A DNA stretch of 64,000 nucleotides from Sphagnum compactum (taxonomy: Eukaryota > Bryophyta > Sphagnopsida > Sphagnales), in assembly GCA_965153455.1 (NCBI GenBank), contig OZ234501.1:4402001-4466000 (forward strand), read 5' to 3'. This document shows, in pieces, positions 11,501-24,000 of the stretch. A program made the position numbers and the translations under genes. The notes beneath the pieces were generated by a model. It saw only the letters and a list, made by a program, of their open reading frames with translations, was not told the origin of the DNA and did not search any database. Numbering within the stretch: the first letter of the stretch is position 1; every line of letters begins with the position of its first letter.

Positions 11501-12305
11501 TGCTGAGGAACTATTCTTGAAACTTCTGTTTAGTCTTTGATTGCCAGAGTGTGTAAACAGTGTAAGCATTGAAAGGAAACAATGGGTGATGCCGGTGCAG
11601 GTAGTGACAGCCTTATCATGTATGCTTGCATTTTGTCTTAACTACACCATCTTTCTCAACACAACCCTCAATTCAGCTCTTACTCAGACCATGTGTGGCA
11701 ATCTCAAGGTAAAATTTCCTTCTCTTTGCATCATTACACAGCTGCACATAAGTGTCCAGTGGTTACGTAAATATGAGAAAAAGGACACTAGATAAAGTAA
11801 GCTAACATGGGGGATTGATTCAGCCCTGAGGCAGGTCAGTAAAATCTAATCCCCTCAAACTGGGTCCATGGAACACTTTCTGTCATGCTCTGTTTGGTCA
11901 GCTAACAATGTCAGAGGTTTGCATGAGGGTTGCCAGGATTTGGGTACCGTTTTGTTTGGATGGATTTGGTTTGGAGGCCTTCCATTTGATTGGGTACAAA
12001 TTATGTTTCTCTATCCTTCCTGTAGCTTTGCATAAATTATCTCAGATGTTTCTTCTTTGTACAGATTTTGTTCCTGTGGTTACCATGGTCAATAGATCAC
12101 ACATGCAAAGGTATAGGCATGGTTCTTTTGTTCTGTTGCACTACAGTGTGCCGTCTGCTGTTTTATGAACACATTGTGGTCTAATATTAGCTTGCAGTGT
12201 ATTAAAATGTGGTGGGTTGGTGGGTTGCAGCTCAATGTGCTAGGGCAGCTTTTAGGATTTGTTGGGTCAGGTTTGTATGCATACTGCAAGTTGAAAGGGA
12301 AATAG
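8546..12305 (+). CDS. SLC35D-type nucleotide-sugar transporter (UGNT1-like), 10 exons
   Basis: Predicted Golgi/ER-membrane antiporter of the drug/metabolite superfamily that would exchange a UDP-sugar for UMP. Exons: 8546-8687, 9023-9099, 9597-9755, 9988-10121, 10227-10357, 10766-10810, 11069-11166, 11601-11708, 11937-11993, 12231-12305. All introns are GT-AG, phases agree, and the joined length is 1026 nt (341 residues), normal for the family. Conserved blocks in order are LLVMFNKAALSSYKFP (after TM1), GVNVPMFTTLRRTTVFFTM, LSFKLEGYSVVLLSN, LNYTIFLNTTLNSALTQT, the short exon DLGTVLFGWIWFGGLPFDW and the tail LNVLGQLLGFVGSGLYAY. These follow animal SLC35D1/D2 and plant UGNT1 block by block. The C-terminus ends KLKGK, a possible Lys-based ER/Golgi signal. 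The start is the first ATG in frame; Met24 is an alternative. Donor substrate cannot be told from sequence. It is tail-to-tail with LETM1. Confidence 0.92.
9107..9360 (+). repeat. Tandem fold-back repeat inside intron 2 of the transporter
   Basis: A unit of about 110 bases is present twice plus a partial third copy; GAACTCTCA or its variant falls at 9124, 9237 and 9345. Each unit holds inverted segments: AACTCTCAGGG (9125-9135) pairs exactly with CCCTGAGAGTT (9164-9174); CTGACATCAA (9300-9309) with TTGATGTCAG (9324-9333); GGGATTGAT with ATCAATCCC. A transcript of the intron would be strongly structured. The phrase GAGTTCAAGACAATCAA is kept in both full units. Confidence 0.8.
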
Positions 12306-13653
12306 TTCACCCTCATATTTGTTCATTATGTTGTGATTACAAGCAGAAAAGATACTACTGAGGACTTTGCAAGTGATGTTCCCCATCAAAACTTGGGTGG
12401 TGATGTAGCCAGGTGTAGATTTACCAGAGATAATTTATTGGGTAAGATTGTTGAAAAGATGGGATTTCAAGACCTATCCATTGCTTGGATTCCCACAATC
12501 AAAGGAATTGTGAGCTTTAACCAAAGCTCAACTGTTGACACTCTTATGAAAAAAGGAGTTTCTTGGATCCAAATAGATGGACATGTCTTCACCCTTTTTA
12601 TTAAGCACCAAAGCATTCTGCCTTCTATCAAATGTCCTGATGGTTTCAGATTCCGTTCCAAAGGTGCTTGTGTTCTCACATTAATGGATGTTTTGTTTTC
12701 TGGGGACTGCATTTTATCTGGGGCACTTGCATTCTTGTATTTCTTTTTTCTTTAGCTATCTAAGCATAATTGAGTTAATCCTGTTACTGCTGGTCTTGAA
12801 ACAAGAACTCAGTACATTGGGTAATGTTTGGGCTGCATGATTTCCTCAACAATTAGAATGTTGTAGGAAGGTCACACAAGAAAGATATACCCATGAGACT
12901 CTCTTTCTCAAACTAAAAAAGGGAGCAGGCAGAATGGGGTATTCTTGGCAGCATGAAAGATAATGTAGCACAGTGAATGGTACCATTGCAGAACTGTGCT
13001 TGATGGCTTCTGAAGTCTTTTTACTTGACCCTCTCAATCTGTCTATACTGTCCAGACTACGTGGCCCTGCTAACACCTTATAAAACATGACATGCAGTGT
13101 TTCTCAGTCTTTGATTCCCCCTCTACTTGTCATTGTACAAACCATTCCAGCAGTACAGCTACCTACAGATCTGAACGACAATTCAAGAATGTGTGACAAG
13201 TGAATGTACCTCATGGACACTGCTTACGACTTAGCACTTTTTTATTGAGGCAGAATACAAAGCCAGGCCACTGTTGAACAAGAAGTAATGGGTATTTGAC
13301 ATTGAGCTATTATGTGCAATAACACACCCTCTATGCAAAAATATAATAGCATTCCCCACTGTTAACTCACTAGAAGGAAGAGGGATGAACCAGCTCTCAT
13401 TCATCCATCCCACCTAGTTGACAAATGCTTTGATATCTTTAATAGGTTTCAGTTTTTGCTTCTGAATAGCTTCAGTTGAACTCAGGATCATTTTCTTGCT
13501 GGGCATATCAAAGATGGTTTGTAGTATCAATGTGTGCGTACCTCCCTACATCATAGACAATTTTAAGTCTCAACTTGATAAGAAGCCTCCTCACCTCCAT
13601 CAGACTATACAAGTGATCTGTGTTTAATTGAGCAGAAGGAAATGAGTGATACT
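12306..13653. other. Convergent 3' region between transporter and LETM1
   Basis: About 1.35 kb between the two stop codons, expected to hold both 3' UTRs. A 140-residue frame at 12333-12755 (+) begins with a non-ATG codon and has no recognisable domain, so I treat it as UTR. No further exon of either gene is seen. Confidence 0.6.
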
Positions 13654-16600
13654 CTAAAATCCAGTTTGTTGCTGCTTTTGAGTTTTGCTGATACTGTCGA
13701 GATCACCTTCCACATCTGCTGCTGTCCCCAACCTCACTATGTCCTCAACTAAAATTTTGCCATCTGTCAACACCACATTTATGCATTATACATCAGTCAG
13801 ACACAGCATTCCTCCTTTTGGCACCCATTTGAGACATAACAAGATGTCTCAAAACGATTTTGATGCTCACTAAATAGCATACCCACACTAGGCAGCCCAA
13901 TTGGAGATTGTTACACTACATACTCAAAACAACATTTCTTCTCACAACCATGACTTACACTACAAGCCTGCATCTACAATTATGAAACTCTGTAACAGAC
14001 AAACCAGAGTCAACAATTCAAATGCTTCAAATCTTGTTGACAGCATCAGCTTGTGGTTCAGATCTGTGGGTAACTGGACAATTCTATACTAGGACTAGGA
14101 ACTGATTCAGGCTTGTGACAAAGCATATTGTTCCTTTCTGTCAGTAAATTTCATCAAACCATTGACAAACTAACAGGGTACTAATTGTGGGGATATTTAC
14201 CTGGATCTTTAGCAAGATTACTAATTAGCTCATGCACTGACTCCTTATCAAGACTGTCTTTGAGAAACATAGCTGCTGCTGCAACCTCTTCAGCTGTCAC
14301 CTTTCCGTCATAGTCCCTAACATCAAACACAAACATGATCCCAGCTACAGTCATGGAGCTGTTTGTATTCAGAAGTGAAACAAAACCTGCTAGCATGAAG
14401 TGGACACCTAACATCATCTTCAGCTGTGTAATATCTTGTCTGTAAAGTGATCTCATCAACCACTTCTTGGATGCTCTAGGGTTTAACATCCTCTTTCCAA
14501 ACTGACCATAAAAGTGGTCATGCATTACAGGGCTATCATGTGTCCTTGGTTACTCCTGGCTTTCCACTGTTTACAATGGTTCCAATAGTTTGAAATGACA
14601 TACCTGTCAAGTATCCTCCAACGATCACCAATCTTGATGTCTACATCATCAAGCTCCTTTTCCAGCTTATGTAGCATTGCATCCACCTGTATGATCCAAA
14701 TCCCAATGAGTTATAGCATATTTGTACATTACTGTGATGCAACAGTGAAATCACCATCCTTCCTGCTGTAGGGATGTTGCCATATGGACAGCTATCTCCT
14801 GATATAACTTTGTAATTCATTGCCCAGAACAAGGTCTGAAACTTTTGCATTCTTTGAGATCATGTTTTACACTTCTATATCACTCAACACCTATAAGTGC
14901 TTTGCAGCAGTTGGAACATCCCCAAGGAAGGAATAGTAAACGTCCTGACTCAATAAAAGAATGAATAAGTTCTGATTTCCTTGTATAACATTTTACAGAA
15001 CTGTCACAAAACTCAAATGAAACAATTATGTGGGCATCCAGCAAGTACACACCCTCTCAATCAGGGCAGATGAGATATGATCTGCAGGCGATTGCTCCTC
15101 ATGTTCCTTCACTGCTTCACGGGAAGAGTGGTAGAAAGCATTACGAGCCTCCTCTGCACCATCTGTCCCCTCCTTTTCAATCATGCTGTTGTAGAGTTGA
15201 ATCTGCAGAGTTGAATAGGCAAAAAAGGTCAGCTGAAACCTCTGGCTTAAGGAGGCCGAGTATGCCATAAAATTAAAATCACTCTATTGGGAAGCAATGA
15301 AGCAACAAGGAGGAAAAATGTAAAGGAGATCTGGTTAACAGCTCAAAGAGACACAGACCAAGGTGTACACTCATACCATGACTAAATAACAGCCTAACTA
15401 ACTGAGGATATTCTCCTTAGTTGCATAGAATTGTGAAGATAAGCAACGTGACAATTTTGATTATTGTATCCAAACTGTACCCAACAGGAGTCAATGACTA
15501 ATCTCATAGTAGGAAGGGTAGGCAAGGACAAACAAATAGAGAGTGTTTGAATCACCTCATTCTTCACAAGCCTGAGAAATTCTCCTCGCTCCTTGCTAAC
15601 AGACTGTGATCAAAAGCAAAAATGGAAACCACCATTACTGATAATCGTACAAGTAACATCATGAATATCACTAAGGCCATAACAGACTGGGAGTGAAAAA
15701 AATGAGGAGGTGGTGGTGTAAATGAGATGTGAAGTTTACTCACTCTCCCATACACGGGAACCACATGTAACTATCCCTACAACCTAGATTGGATATTTCA
15801 AAGAGAACATGAAGAATGCATTTGGACTGTATCTGAGAACATCAGAAGAAACATTGTAAGTGGGTCCAAACAAAGCTTACAGTTCTTTCCTGAAAACAAC
15901 CACCTCAAAGTACGCAAAAGGTCAAACAATGAGAGAAATGGACTCACTGATGCTGATGCCAGCACAGCAAGGGCAGCACTGAGTTTACAGAGCTCATCCC
16001 TTTTATCAAGGGTTTTGGTTTGAGCCAACTGTTGTGCTTCACGTGCAGTTGCAAGCATCCTATCACGAAGTGCGCGATCCTTTTCATCACTTTCATCCTT
16101 CACAATTATGCCCTTCTCCTCCTGGTCCATTAGGTCCTTCTTTGCCTCTTCCTGTGCAAAATAGACCATTCACAAGTACAAGGGGGGGAGTATGATTCTC
16201 ATATGATGGCTTGCTTGCAAGTGATTCTATGACTTATAGTCTGCTCAGAATACTTCATGAGTATGCCAAGAATCCATGCCTTGGTGTTAGTTCAGAAACC
16301 CTGTACATAAATTAACAATGTATTAATGTATTAACAATGTCCCTCAGCTAGAAAATCATCAAGATAGTGATTTCATTGTTGGAGAAAGTAACAAGACCTT
16401 AATGAGCGCCTCCTGTTGCTGCAAAAACTCCAGCTTGCGCCTGCGCTCTGCAAGTAATTCTTCACTTCCAAGCGCTGTGACACCAACAGAGTCAATGACT
16501 TCATCTGGCAGTGATGACAATGTGGCTTGCACAGCTTCTTCTGGCTTCATTCTGCCTGGTACCAGGAAAGCTCTGCAGGACATCATCCATTCATCAATGT

Positions 16601-19600
16601 CTACTTTTACCAACAAATTGGACTGCACCAACCTCATCAAACAAAACAATAATTGGGAAAATGCTGTGCCAGTGCTTGAAGAGGTTTCGAGGATTGGAAT
16701 TGACCTGCACTGTCTCTGGGTAGTACAGACATTGCAAATTACAAATAATGTACAGTGCAAGAGATTTCATTCTGTACCTTGACAAAATAAGGAGAGAGGA
16801 AGGAACAGAGTGGTTCAGAGACAAATCCAACCAATCTCGCAGCTACATTGATTCCCACACACATCAACATGAGTCATCTATGCACCAAACAAGAATAAGC
16901 TTAGAGAATAAAGTTTCAAAAACATGGCCATCCAGAAAGCATTGTGATATACAACAGATTCCACAATCAGAAGCTCAGAGAAAACCAAACCGCAAACATA
17001 AATGGACAGAATCAGCAGAAGATGCACTGGCAAAAGGTACCTGCTGTCGCATTTCCTCCACAGACCTCAAGCCCAGCATTCCCCGCTCCCTGCAAGCTGC
17101 CCGGAGCTCTGGCTCTGAGAGAGTATCCAGACCCTCATTCTGGATCATCCTGTCATCTTGCTTAATCCTGCTCCTCCCAGCCCAACATCAAGAGCTTGTC
17201 CTTTCACCCAGACACTATTTCTTTCATTAATTCAGGACATTTGTACCATCTACTTAGATCATTCAATCATGAAAAGCAAAGCACTTACCAAATAGTGCAG
17301 CTAGTCAGCCAGTTCATGGGGCTCTGTTTGACTTCCACAGGAAGTACAAACATTGCAGTGCAACAACTGCTTGGCTGTGCTAAAGACCTAGAAGTTGGCT
17401 CTAAAATGAAGTCAACTGCAAAGCTGGAAAGACTAGCTCTGACCATGAGCAAAGTTAAGATGAGTACCATGACAACTTGTTGCGGAGACTGTATCGTAAG
17501 TAGGCATCAGTGCCGTAGGGCTGAATATTCATTAACTTGCACATACTCACCAACCTTGGCCTGCAGTTTCACATACCACATCAATGATATAAATCTGAGA
17601 ATAGACACAGGTACATTTATACTCTTACTGAGACAGCCTCTCAGAGCCTGTCACAAAACTCCCAAGTATTGAAAGATGACCTCATTGGCAAATGATAACG
17701 TTGATAACAATTTTGACAGTCAAATGGCAGGATATAAACATCTTTATGGATGTTTCACCAGATGTCCCAGAAAGTGCAGCCATGTCAAAAAGATAGGTTA
17801 ATGAAATCCCTGTTAAATGATCAGCACGGTTGGGTAATCTACCCTACAACAAGTTAAGAATTGCAAACCTAGTGATGATATTCAAAACTGACTCAAGTTG
17901 ATGGACCTACCTACTGTAGGGAAACTGCAATTAAGATGTGACCTGATAGCTCTCAACATACCCTGACCCAGTACAGAGGGTGGGGCACATTTGCACCTGC
18001 TGATATTGTCAAGAGTCAATTCATCGTTGAAGAGCTTAGCAAATGCTAATATATCATCGTTCTGCACTTTTCCTCCTGTTCGTACCTGACCATCCACCAG
18101 AATGTAAATGAACTCTGACTGTACCACTATTTGAATAGCTAAGATGTTGCAACTGTTACTGTTACTATATAAATAGTACAGTGCTGCACATGTTGATAAC
18201 TCAAATTTACACTCCAAATTGCATGAGGAAGTTTGACCATAGAGAAGCTTAATCCGCCCTTCCAGCCATAGAAGGGGGATTCTACCCAAAGAAACAAATC
18301 ATCTTCTTTGATACCTAGAGTTTGCAGACAAGCATGCCAGAAACCAGAGACCATGCTGTAGGTGGGAAGTGGAAAGGCCGTGGGAAACCTTCTGCATGAA
18401 ACCATCCAGATCATCTGCAGTTCGACGAAGATCAGAGCGCTTTGATGTTTTGAGCTCTTTCGCCATCTCACCAACTGTGTCTTGTAAGAACTTGGCATAT
18501 TGTATCCTTGCATTCAATCGCTTCTTCAGTTCCTCCTGGAAAAAAAGAGAGCCCCAGTATAAATCATAGTCCTTACATGAGAAGATTAAGACTGGTTACG
18601 GGCAGATGGATTAGAACAGGAATCTTGTGCAAACATGTGTTGCAAAAGTGACCCAATAATGCTTGGATGTAATTACAACTATATTTGCATACATGAGATG
18701 AAGTTTATACTGTGTGAAGGTCCAACAATTGTGTCAAAGAAATGAGTGAGTGTACCTGCTCCTTCATTTTGTCTTGAAATGTGGATGGTAACATATTGGG
18801 GAACAATCTCAGTGCAAAAGGCAGCAAAAATTCCATGAAAGGAACAATGATGAACACTGCAAAAGGAACGAGGCGGAAAATGTCGGCTGTAGTGCGAGTT
18901 AGCTGCTGCCTCTCTCGCCGGGAAAGACTCTTCCCACTTGCCAATTTCAGCAAAAGACGTGATGAAATTTTCACATCTGCCCACAGCAGTTTTGTGCCTG
19001 CCCAATAGTGCTGCAATTCCACCCAAAATGCTTTCCTCCATCCAGCAATCTTGTTTGCCCAGTCTTGTCTGCCACCCCAGTTTATGAAATTTCAGCCCAC
19101 AACTCATGGGCCCGTATGCGGACCAGACCAAACGCCAGTGATACCTGCGTAATACTACAGTTGCTGAATACTACTCTACTAGTAATTGCAAGACCAGCAG
19201 AAGAAGAATCCACAAGGATTCAATGTTGGTCCTCTTATGACCATGAACATACCACAGCAGACATTTCTGGCCCACAAAAAACCTTCTCCAACTTCAAGCC
19301 TTGCCTTCATGACAGAAGCCATGGTCACAGAATTACTGTGAATTTCATAAGGCATATCAGTAGATGGCAATAAACTTCAAAATCAAAAAGAGAATGCCAA
19401 AAAGCCCACCTACTCATTGCTGCAATGGCTCGCAAGGCTGGCCCAATCCCAAAGAAAACATTCCGGATCTTGATCAGCCATCCATCACTCTTCTTTGAAG
19501 GTTCCTGTGCCTGTCTCGCCTTGGCCTTAGCCGAGCTCAACCCTTCCACCGCCTCATCACAATCCTCTGGTGACACATCCTTCTCCTTCTCCTTGGTCTT

Positions 19601-20080
19601 CTTCATCTTCTCATCCTCATCCTCGTCGTAAGCCACGGCAGTGGCCGCATTGCCAACCCTGGCTGCCTCCTCTTTGATCCGGCTGTAAGTCGCCATCCAT
19701 CTCCTCTCCTGGAATCCCCGTGCCAGATAAACAAAGCTCTCAGCAGGAATCCCCGTCTCTCCTCCCAACGCTGCAAAAGGCAATAACCTGGTCCCGAGCG
19801 GCGTAATTCTTCCATCTTTGATTCTGCTGTCTTTGCTGCTGCTGCTGCTGCTGCTGACGTTTCTTCTTCTCCTTCTCCTTTCCTCGTCTTCTTCTTCTCC
19901 CTCTCCGTCTCTATCATGACTCAAAACCCTATCGACCAAAATTGGCAAACCCTTATTACTACTCTCTTGCAATCTCAAGTACGGCCTCCACAACAAATAC
20001 GAACCCGGAAACTCCTCCACCACAACACGAGCCACTTGCCGAGTCCTTCTCCGCGGGATGCCAAGAAGCCGTGACCCCAT
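13654..20080 (-). CDS. LETM1: LETM1-like mitochondrial inner-membrane protein, 14 exons
   Basis: LETM1 proteins sit in the mitochondrial inner membrane and act in K+/H+ (and Ca2+/H+) exchange and volume control. Exons, read 5' to 3' on the minus strand: 20080-19410, 19068-18756, 18535-18389, 18085-17997, 17560-17468, 17167-17041, 16842-16778, 16572-16398, 16151-15948, 15603-15556, 15202-15053, 14686-14604, 14316-14201, 13763-13654. Phases agree; 2391 nt give 796 residues. Key parts: a basic presequence-like N-terminus; LQHYWAGTKLLWADVKIS and LSRRERQQLTRTTADIFRLV leading into one membrane segment (about 288-308, with the VPFMEFLLP motif); ELTLDNISRPRLVSMCKLM and DWLDLSLNHSVPSSLLILS of the ribosome-binding-like domain; Lys/Glu-rich coiled coils; and a C-terminal EF-hand. 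The loop DRDYDGKVTAEE (721-732) has all calcium ligands, and a second weaker loop near 757-768 has Ala at position 1. Plant LETM1 proteins share this EF-hand tail. The N-terminus also has an acidic/Arg/Ser low-complexity stretch (residues about 58-90). Confidence 0.95.
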
Positions 20081-20083
20081 GAT

Positions 20084-20085
<2 letters not shown>

Positions 20086-20127
<42 letters not shown>
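20086..20127 (-). promoter_or_regulatory. (CT)n tract just upstream of the LETM1 start codon
   Basis: Twenty-one CT units on the + strand read (AG)n in the sense of the LETM1 gene, ending five bases before its ATG at 20080. It mirrors the AG tract of the neighbouring transporter. It probably lies in the 5' leader; function is inferred only. Confidence 0.55.
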
Positions 20128-20129
<2 letters not shown>

Positions 20130-21060
20130 GCACACTTTTTTTCCCTCTCCCCTAAAAACTCCTCAACTTCTCCTACTTCAACAAGAGAAAACACATCGCC
20201 CTGATCACCACAGCAACATCAACAAATCCCAAATTCAACGAATCTTAGGACTCACAGTAGGTTGTTCACCATACACAAATCCTCCAGAAAATCACCTTCC
20301 AATTAGCCCCACCATTATCACGATGATCACCACGGTTCTGATACTGCTTTTTCTTCTTCCTCTTCTTCTTCTTCTTCTCCTCCTTGCAGCAGATTTAGGG
20401 TTTTAGGTAAACCTCAAATACCATGTTATTCATATCCCACCTTGAGAGAAAAACGACGCAACGTCTTCTTTCTCCACAACGGAAGGACGGACTGACGGAC
20501 GGACGGACGGACGGACAGTTGGGAGCACGAGCGACAGAAAAGGAAAAAACCACAACGGTGAGCTTTGCTGCGACGATGTGTCATACATAACCCCGAAGAA
20601 AAAGCAAAGTCCCTCTTTTCAAAACCCACGAAAAAAACACAAAACCAGAAAACACAAAATTGATGAAGACGACGACGAGTTGCAAGGATTTCCTGCAAAT
20701 TCCAAACACATTTCTTCTTCTTCTTCTTCTTCTTCGTGTTATTATTACTATTCAAACCCAAAAATTTGATGAGCTATATCTATCTATACATCAGCGAATA
20801 GTAACCAAATGTTTGACGATTTTTAATTCTCGTCTCTCCATCTCCGTGGAATGCGCGAACAAATCCGCGACGACAGAAGACAAAAGAAAACTGTCGCTGC
20901 TGCACTGCACTGCCCTGCCCTGCCTGTGAACCGAGAATCGTGAGACTTTTGCCTGGTAGGTAGGTAAGTGCGGCGGAAGCTCAAAAGTCTGTCTACTTAC
21001 CCTCACCATGGATGATAACCTAACACTCACACACACACACACACAAAACATATATTTTCA
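20128..21060. other. LETM1 upstream region with short repeats
   Basis: It contains a (CTT)n-like tract (20350-20385), a (GGAC)n tetranucleotide run (about 20490-20515), a second CTT run (20711-20735) and an (AC)n run (21026-21044). GC content is visibly higher than in the DNA beyond 21.1 kb, which fits a promoter/leader zone. No separate gene is seen; overlapping frames on both strands here are low-complexity. Confidence 0.5.
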
Positions 21061-24000
21061 TCCATTTACCTTCCTGATCTTAGCCTTTTTCATCCATGGA
21101 ATTGGTTGGCGATTGGTTGGCGATTCTATGGAGGTCATGGGTGACGTGGGGCTATATTCGGATTTTATATTCCGGACCATCATTCCAAGGATTTATTTAT
21201 TTTTCATTTTTTTTTTCAATTTCACCTAAGTGGAAAATCTTTCCTTTCATTTTTGTGATTTCACAAAAGTGCCAGATTTTATTTTTCTTTAAAATATTGT
21301 GCCTAAACAAACTTGGCAAAATGCTTGTTGAAAACCCCATGATTTCTCAAACTTTTATTCCAAAGGAATTTGCAAATGTAACAATAATTTCCCTCAAAAA
21401 ATCAGTAATGTTGTTGTTGCCAATTAAAATGTAAAAAATACACAAGAACCATGCATCATAATATTTAAAATATTCATTTATTAATTTTAGTTAATAATTA
21501 TACAACTCCAATCACATTATATATTTGTGAAATATATTAAATTTTATAGATACCTTCACAATACACACAAAATTACAAACAAAATGTTAGATCATAGTAT
21601 ATAGGGGCAACTTCCACACATGTCTAGTGATTAATTAATTAATCGATTTGGAAGATTGCATTTTGAAAAATTAGAATATTTTTCAACTATTCCAAAACAT
21701 TCTTCACCATTTTTCATACACAAAAATATTCTTCCTAATGAATGAAACATCAACAAAAAACTATGTGAAAAAAAATAATCATAAACTATGAAGGAACAAA
21801 ATGTGTTGTGTGAGCTTCTTTTAAGGTTTATTAATTATAGTTTAAAAAATCAATTTATGTAATTAGTAAGTTTGGGCTTGAACATTATACAAGTTGTTCT
21901 TCTTGTTATGTTTTTCTTTTTCTTTTTCCTTATTTTTATTATTATCATGTCTTCAATAGTGACATTTGTCTTTTCGAATCATTATGTTTCCAAGGCAAAT
22001 ATGTTTAAATGAGAAGAATGCCCATTTGACCATGTCATTAACAATGTACTTTTTGACTACTATGTTTTGAATTTATATCATAATTTTGCAATTTATGTCA
22101 CCATATTCTTATTTGCATACAAATGTCATAGATTGTGTAAGGTATATTATTACAATTATAATTAACATCAAAGGTGTTTATCAAATGACATGTTAACACC
22201 ATCGAAACTTAAGGTAATTTGTGTGTTTAAATGATTTCTTAATCGAAGAGAAATTTGACTACAACAATTGAAATTAAACTATTGAATTATCCATTTAACG
22301 TCACATTCATTCCACCATTTGAACTTCCTATCAAATTGATTTCCATTCAAAAAACCATTGTAAAAAACTTTGCAAGATGCATGTACCAAGGTCTTTTTTT
22401 AAGAACAACTATTATCTTCAATGTCATTAATATTTGAGGCAAAATCTATGGCAAGTTCGAATTACATTGGTGGCTAATGAAAACTCAAATTGTATCTACA
22501 TTAATTGTTCATAATTGTTTGGTCATGTTTAATAAGAAAAATATTTCCCCAATAAGTTTTTATGTATATTTTACATGTGGGATTTTCAACACCATTCCAA
22601 GTTGGGTTCCAAAATTTGGTTGCCCAATTCCATAAAAAGCAAGATTATACAATATATATTAAATAAATTCTTGTTAATAACAATGATAATGTTTGACTTT
22701 TAATTATTGATGTTTCAATTATCACCCTTGTGTTATCCTCTTTCTTTCAAAAAAATGTTAAAAAGAGGTTTTCAATACCCATGTGAAATGCAATGGTCAC
22801 TTTGTGGCACACAAGGTATGATAATATTAAAAATTGTAAGTTGTGAATAATTCGGTAGATGCTAGATTGCATTTTCATTGTTGTTATTTATTATATTCAT
22901 TATTAAATCACATTATTTTTCCATTTAATTTTAAATTTTTTTTTGGGTCAAGCAAGTCAATGGTTGTATGATGGTCAATTAATCCATCTATTTTACTTTA
23001 CAAATGAAGTTGTGCTAAATGTAGATTCAATGACATTTATCGACAAAAAATGTTTTGTGACTTTTGTAATCTATTTAAAGTTTCAAAACCATGCTCCTTA
23101 TTTTGGTGCATATTAATGCCATAATCAAAATGGATAATGTTGTTCCATGTGTTGCCCATGTGAAAGCTCCTTAATTGAAGTCTTTGTTCATGTTAACAAA
23201 ACTTGAATTTATCACAAAGTACACAAACAAATGCATACATTCACAATTGTATTACTTGTTAATCTAAAAACATAGAGATATTTTTCATTAAAACCTTGTT
23301 TTTAAGCTTGTTGGATACAATGAAAATTTGAAAGCTATGTGCCACTTATTGTGGTCTCAAATTCTACTTGAATTTTTGTGGGTTTAAAACCCTTTTTTTG
23401 TGGCCCTTTGCATTTTTGTAATTAGTTTGTTTTTGTTACGATATATTTGTGTCCATATTAAAAAACAAAAATTTCTTTCTTTTTTATTTGTTACCACATG
23501 ACATGCACATTATTAATTTACAACTTCATATAATATATATTTTTTAAAATTTAAATCTCAAAATATTTTATGAATGCATATTTACAAATATGTACATTTA
23601 GACACTTACACAACCATCTACACAAATGGTATTGTATCTTCACATCATATCATGCCATCATAATATATTTTTATATTATGTAATTTTCTACATACCAATT
23701 TACAAAAAAATATATCTTTAATATATCATATCATAGGTTATTAGATCATAATTTCCATCATTCTACCATATCATATTTTCATATCATATTCATGTAGTCT
23801 AAATATTCTCTTGTCCATAATTTTAATCAATTCAATAGGTTCATGATTTTTTTCTTTTCATAAATATTACTAACTATTAATTTTATAATATTCGCATTTC
23901 ACATGTTTTAACATGATGATGACAATGAGTATTGATGTTGGTTTTCATGCTCACCACTTGCAATGGATTCTAAATTATCATTCCATACGTGAAAATTCTT

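Noticed and set aside
12333-12755. 140-residue frame after the transporter stop codon
   Set aside because: It begins with a non-ATG codon, sits in the expected 3' UTR, and shows no domain; the opposite strand is open over the same span.
16402-17230. Several + strand frames of 70-160 residues inside LETM1
   Set aside because: They overlap LETM1 exons on the minus strand that match the family; they are shadows.
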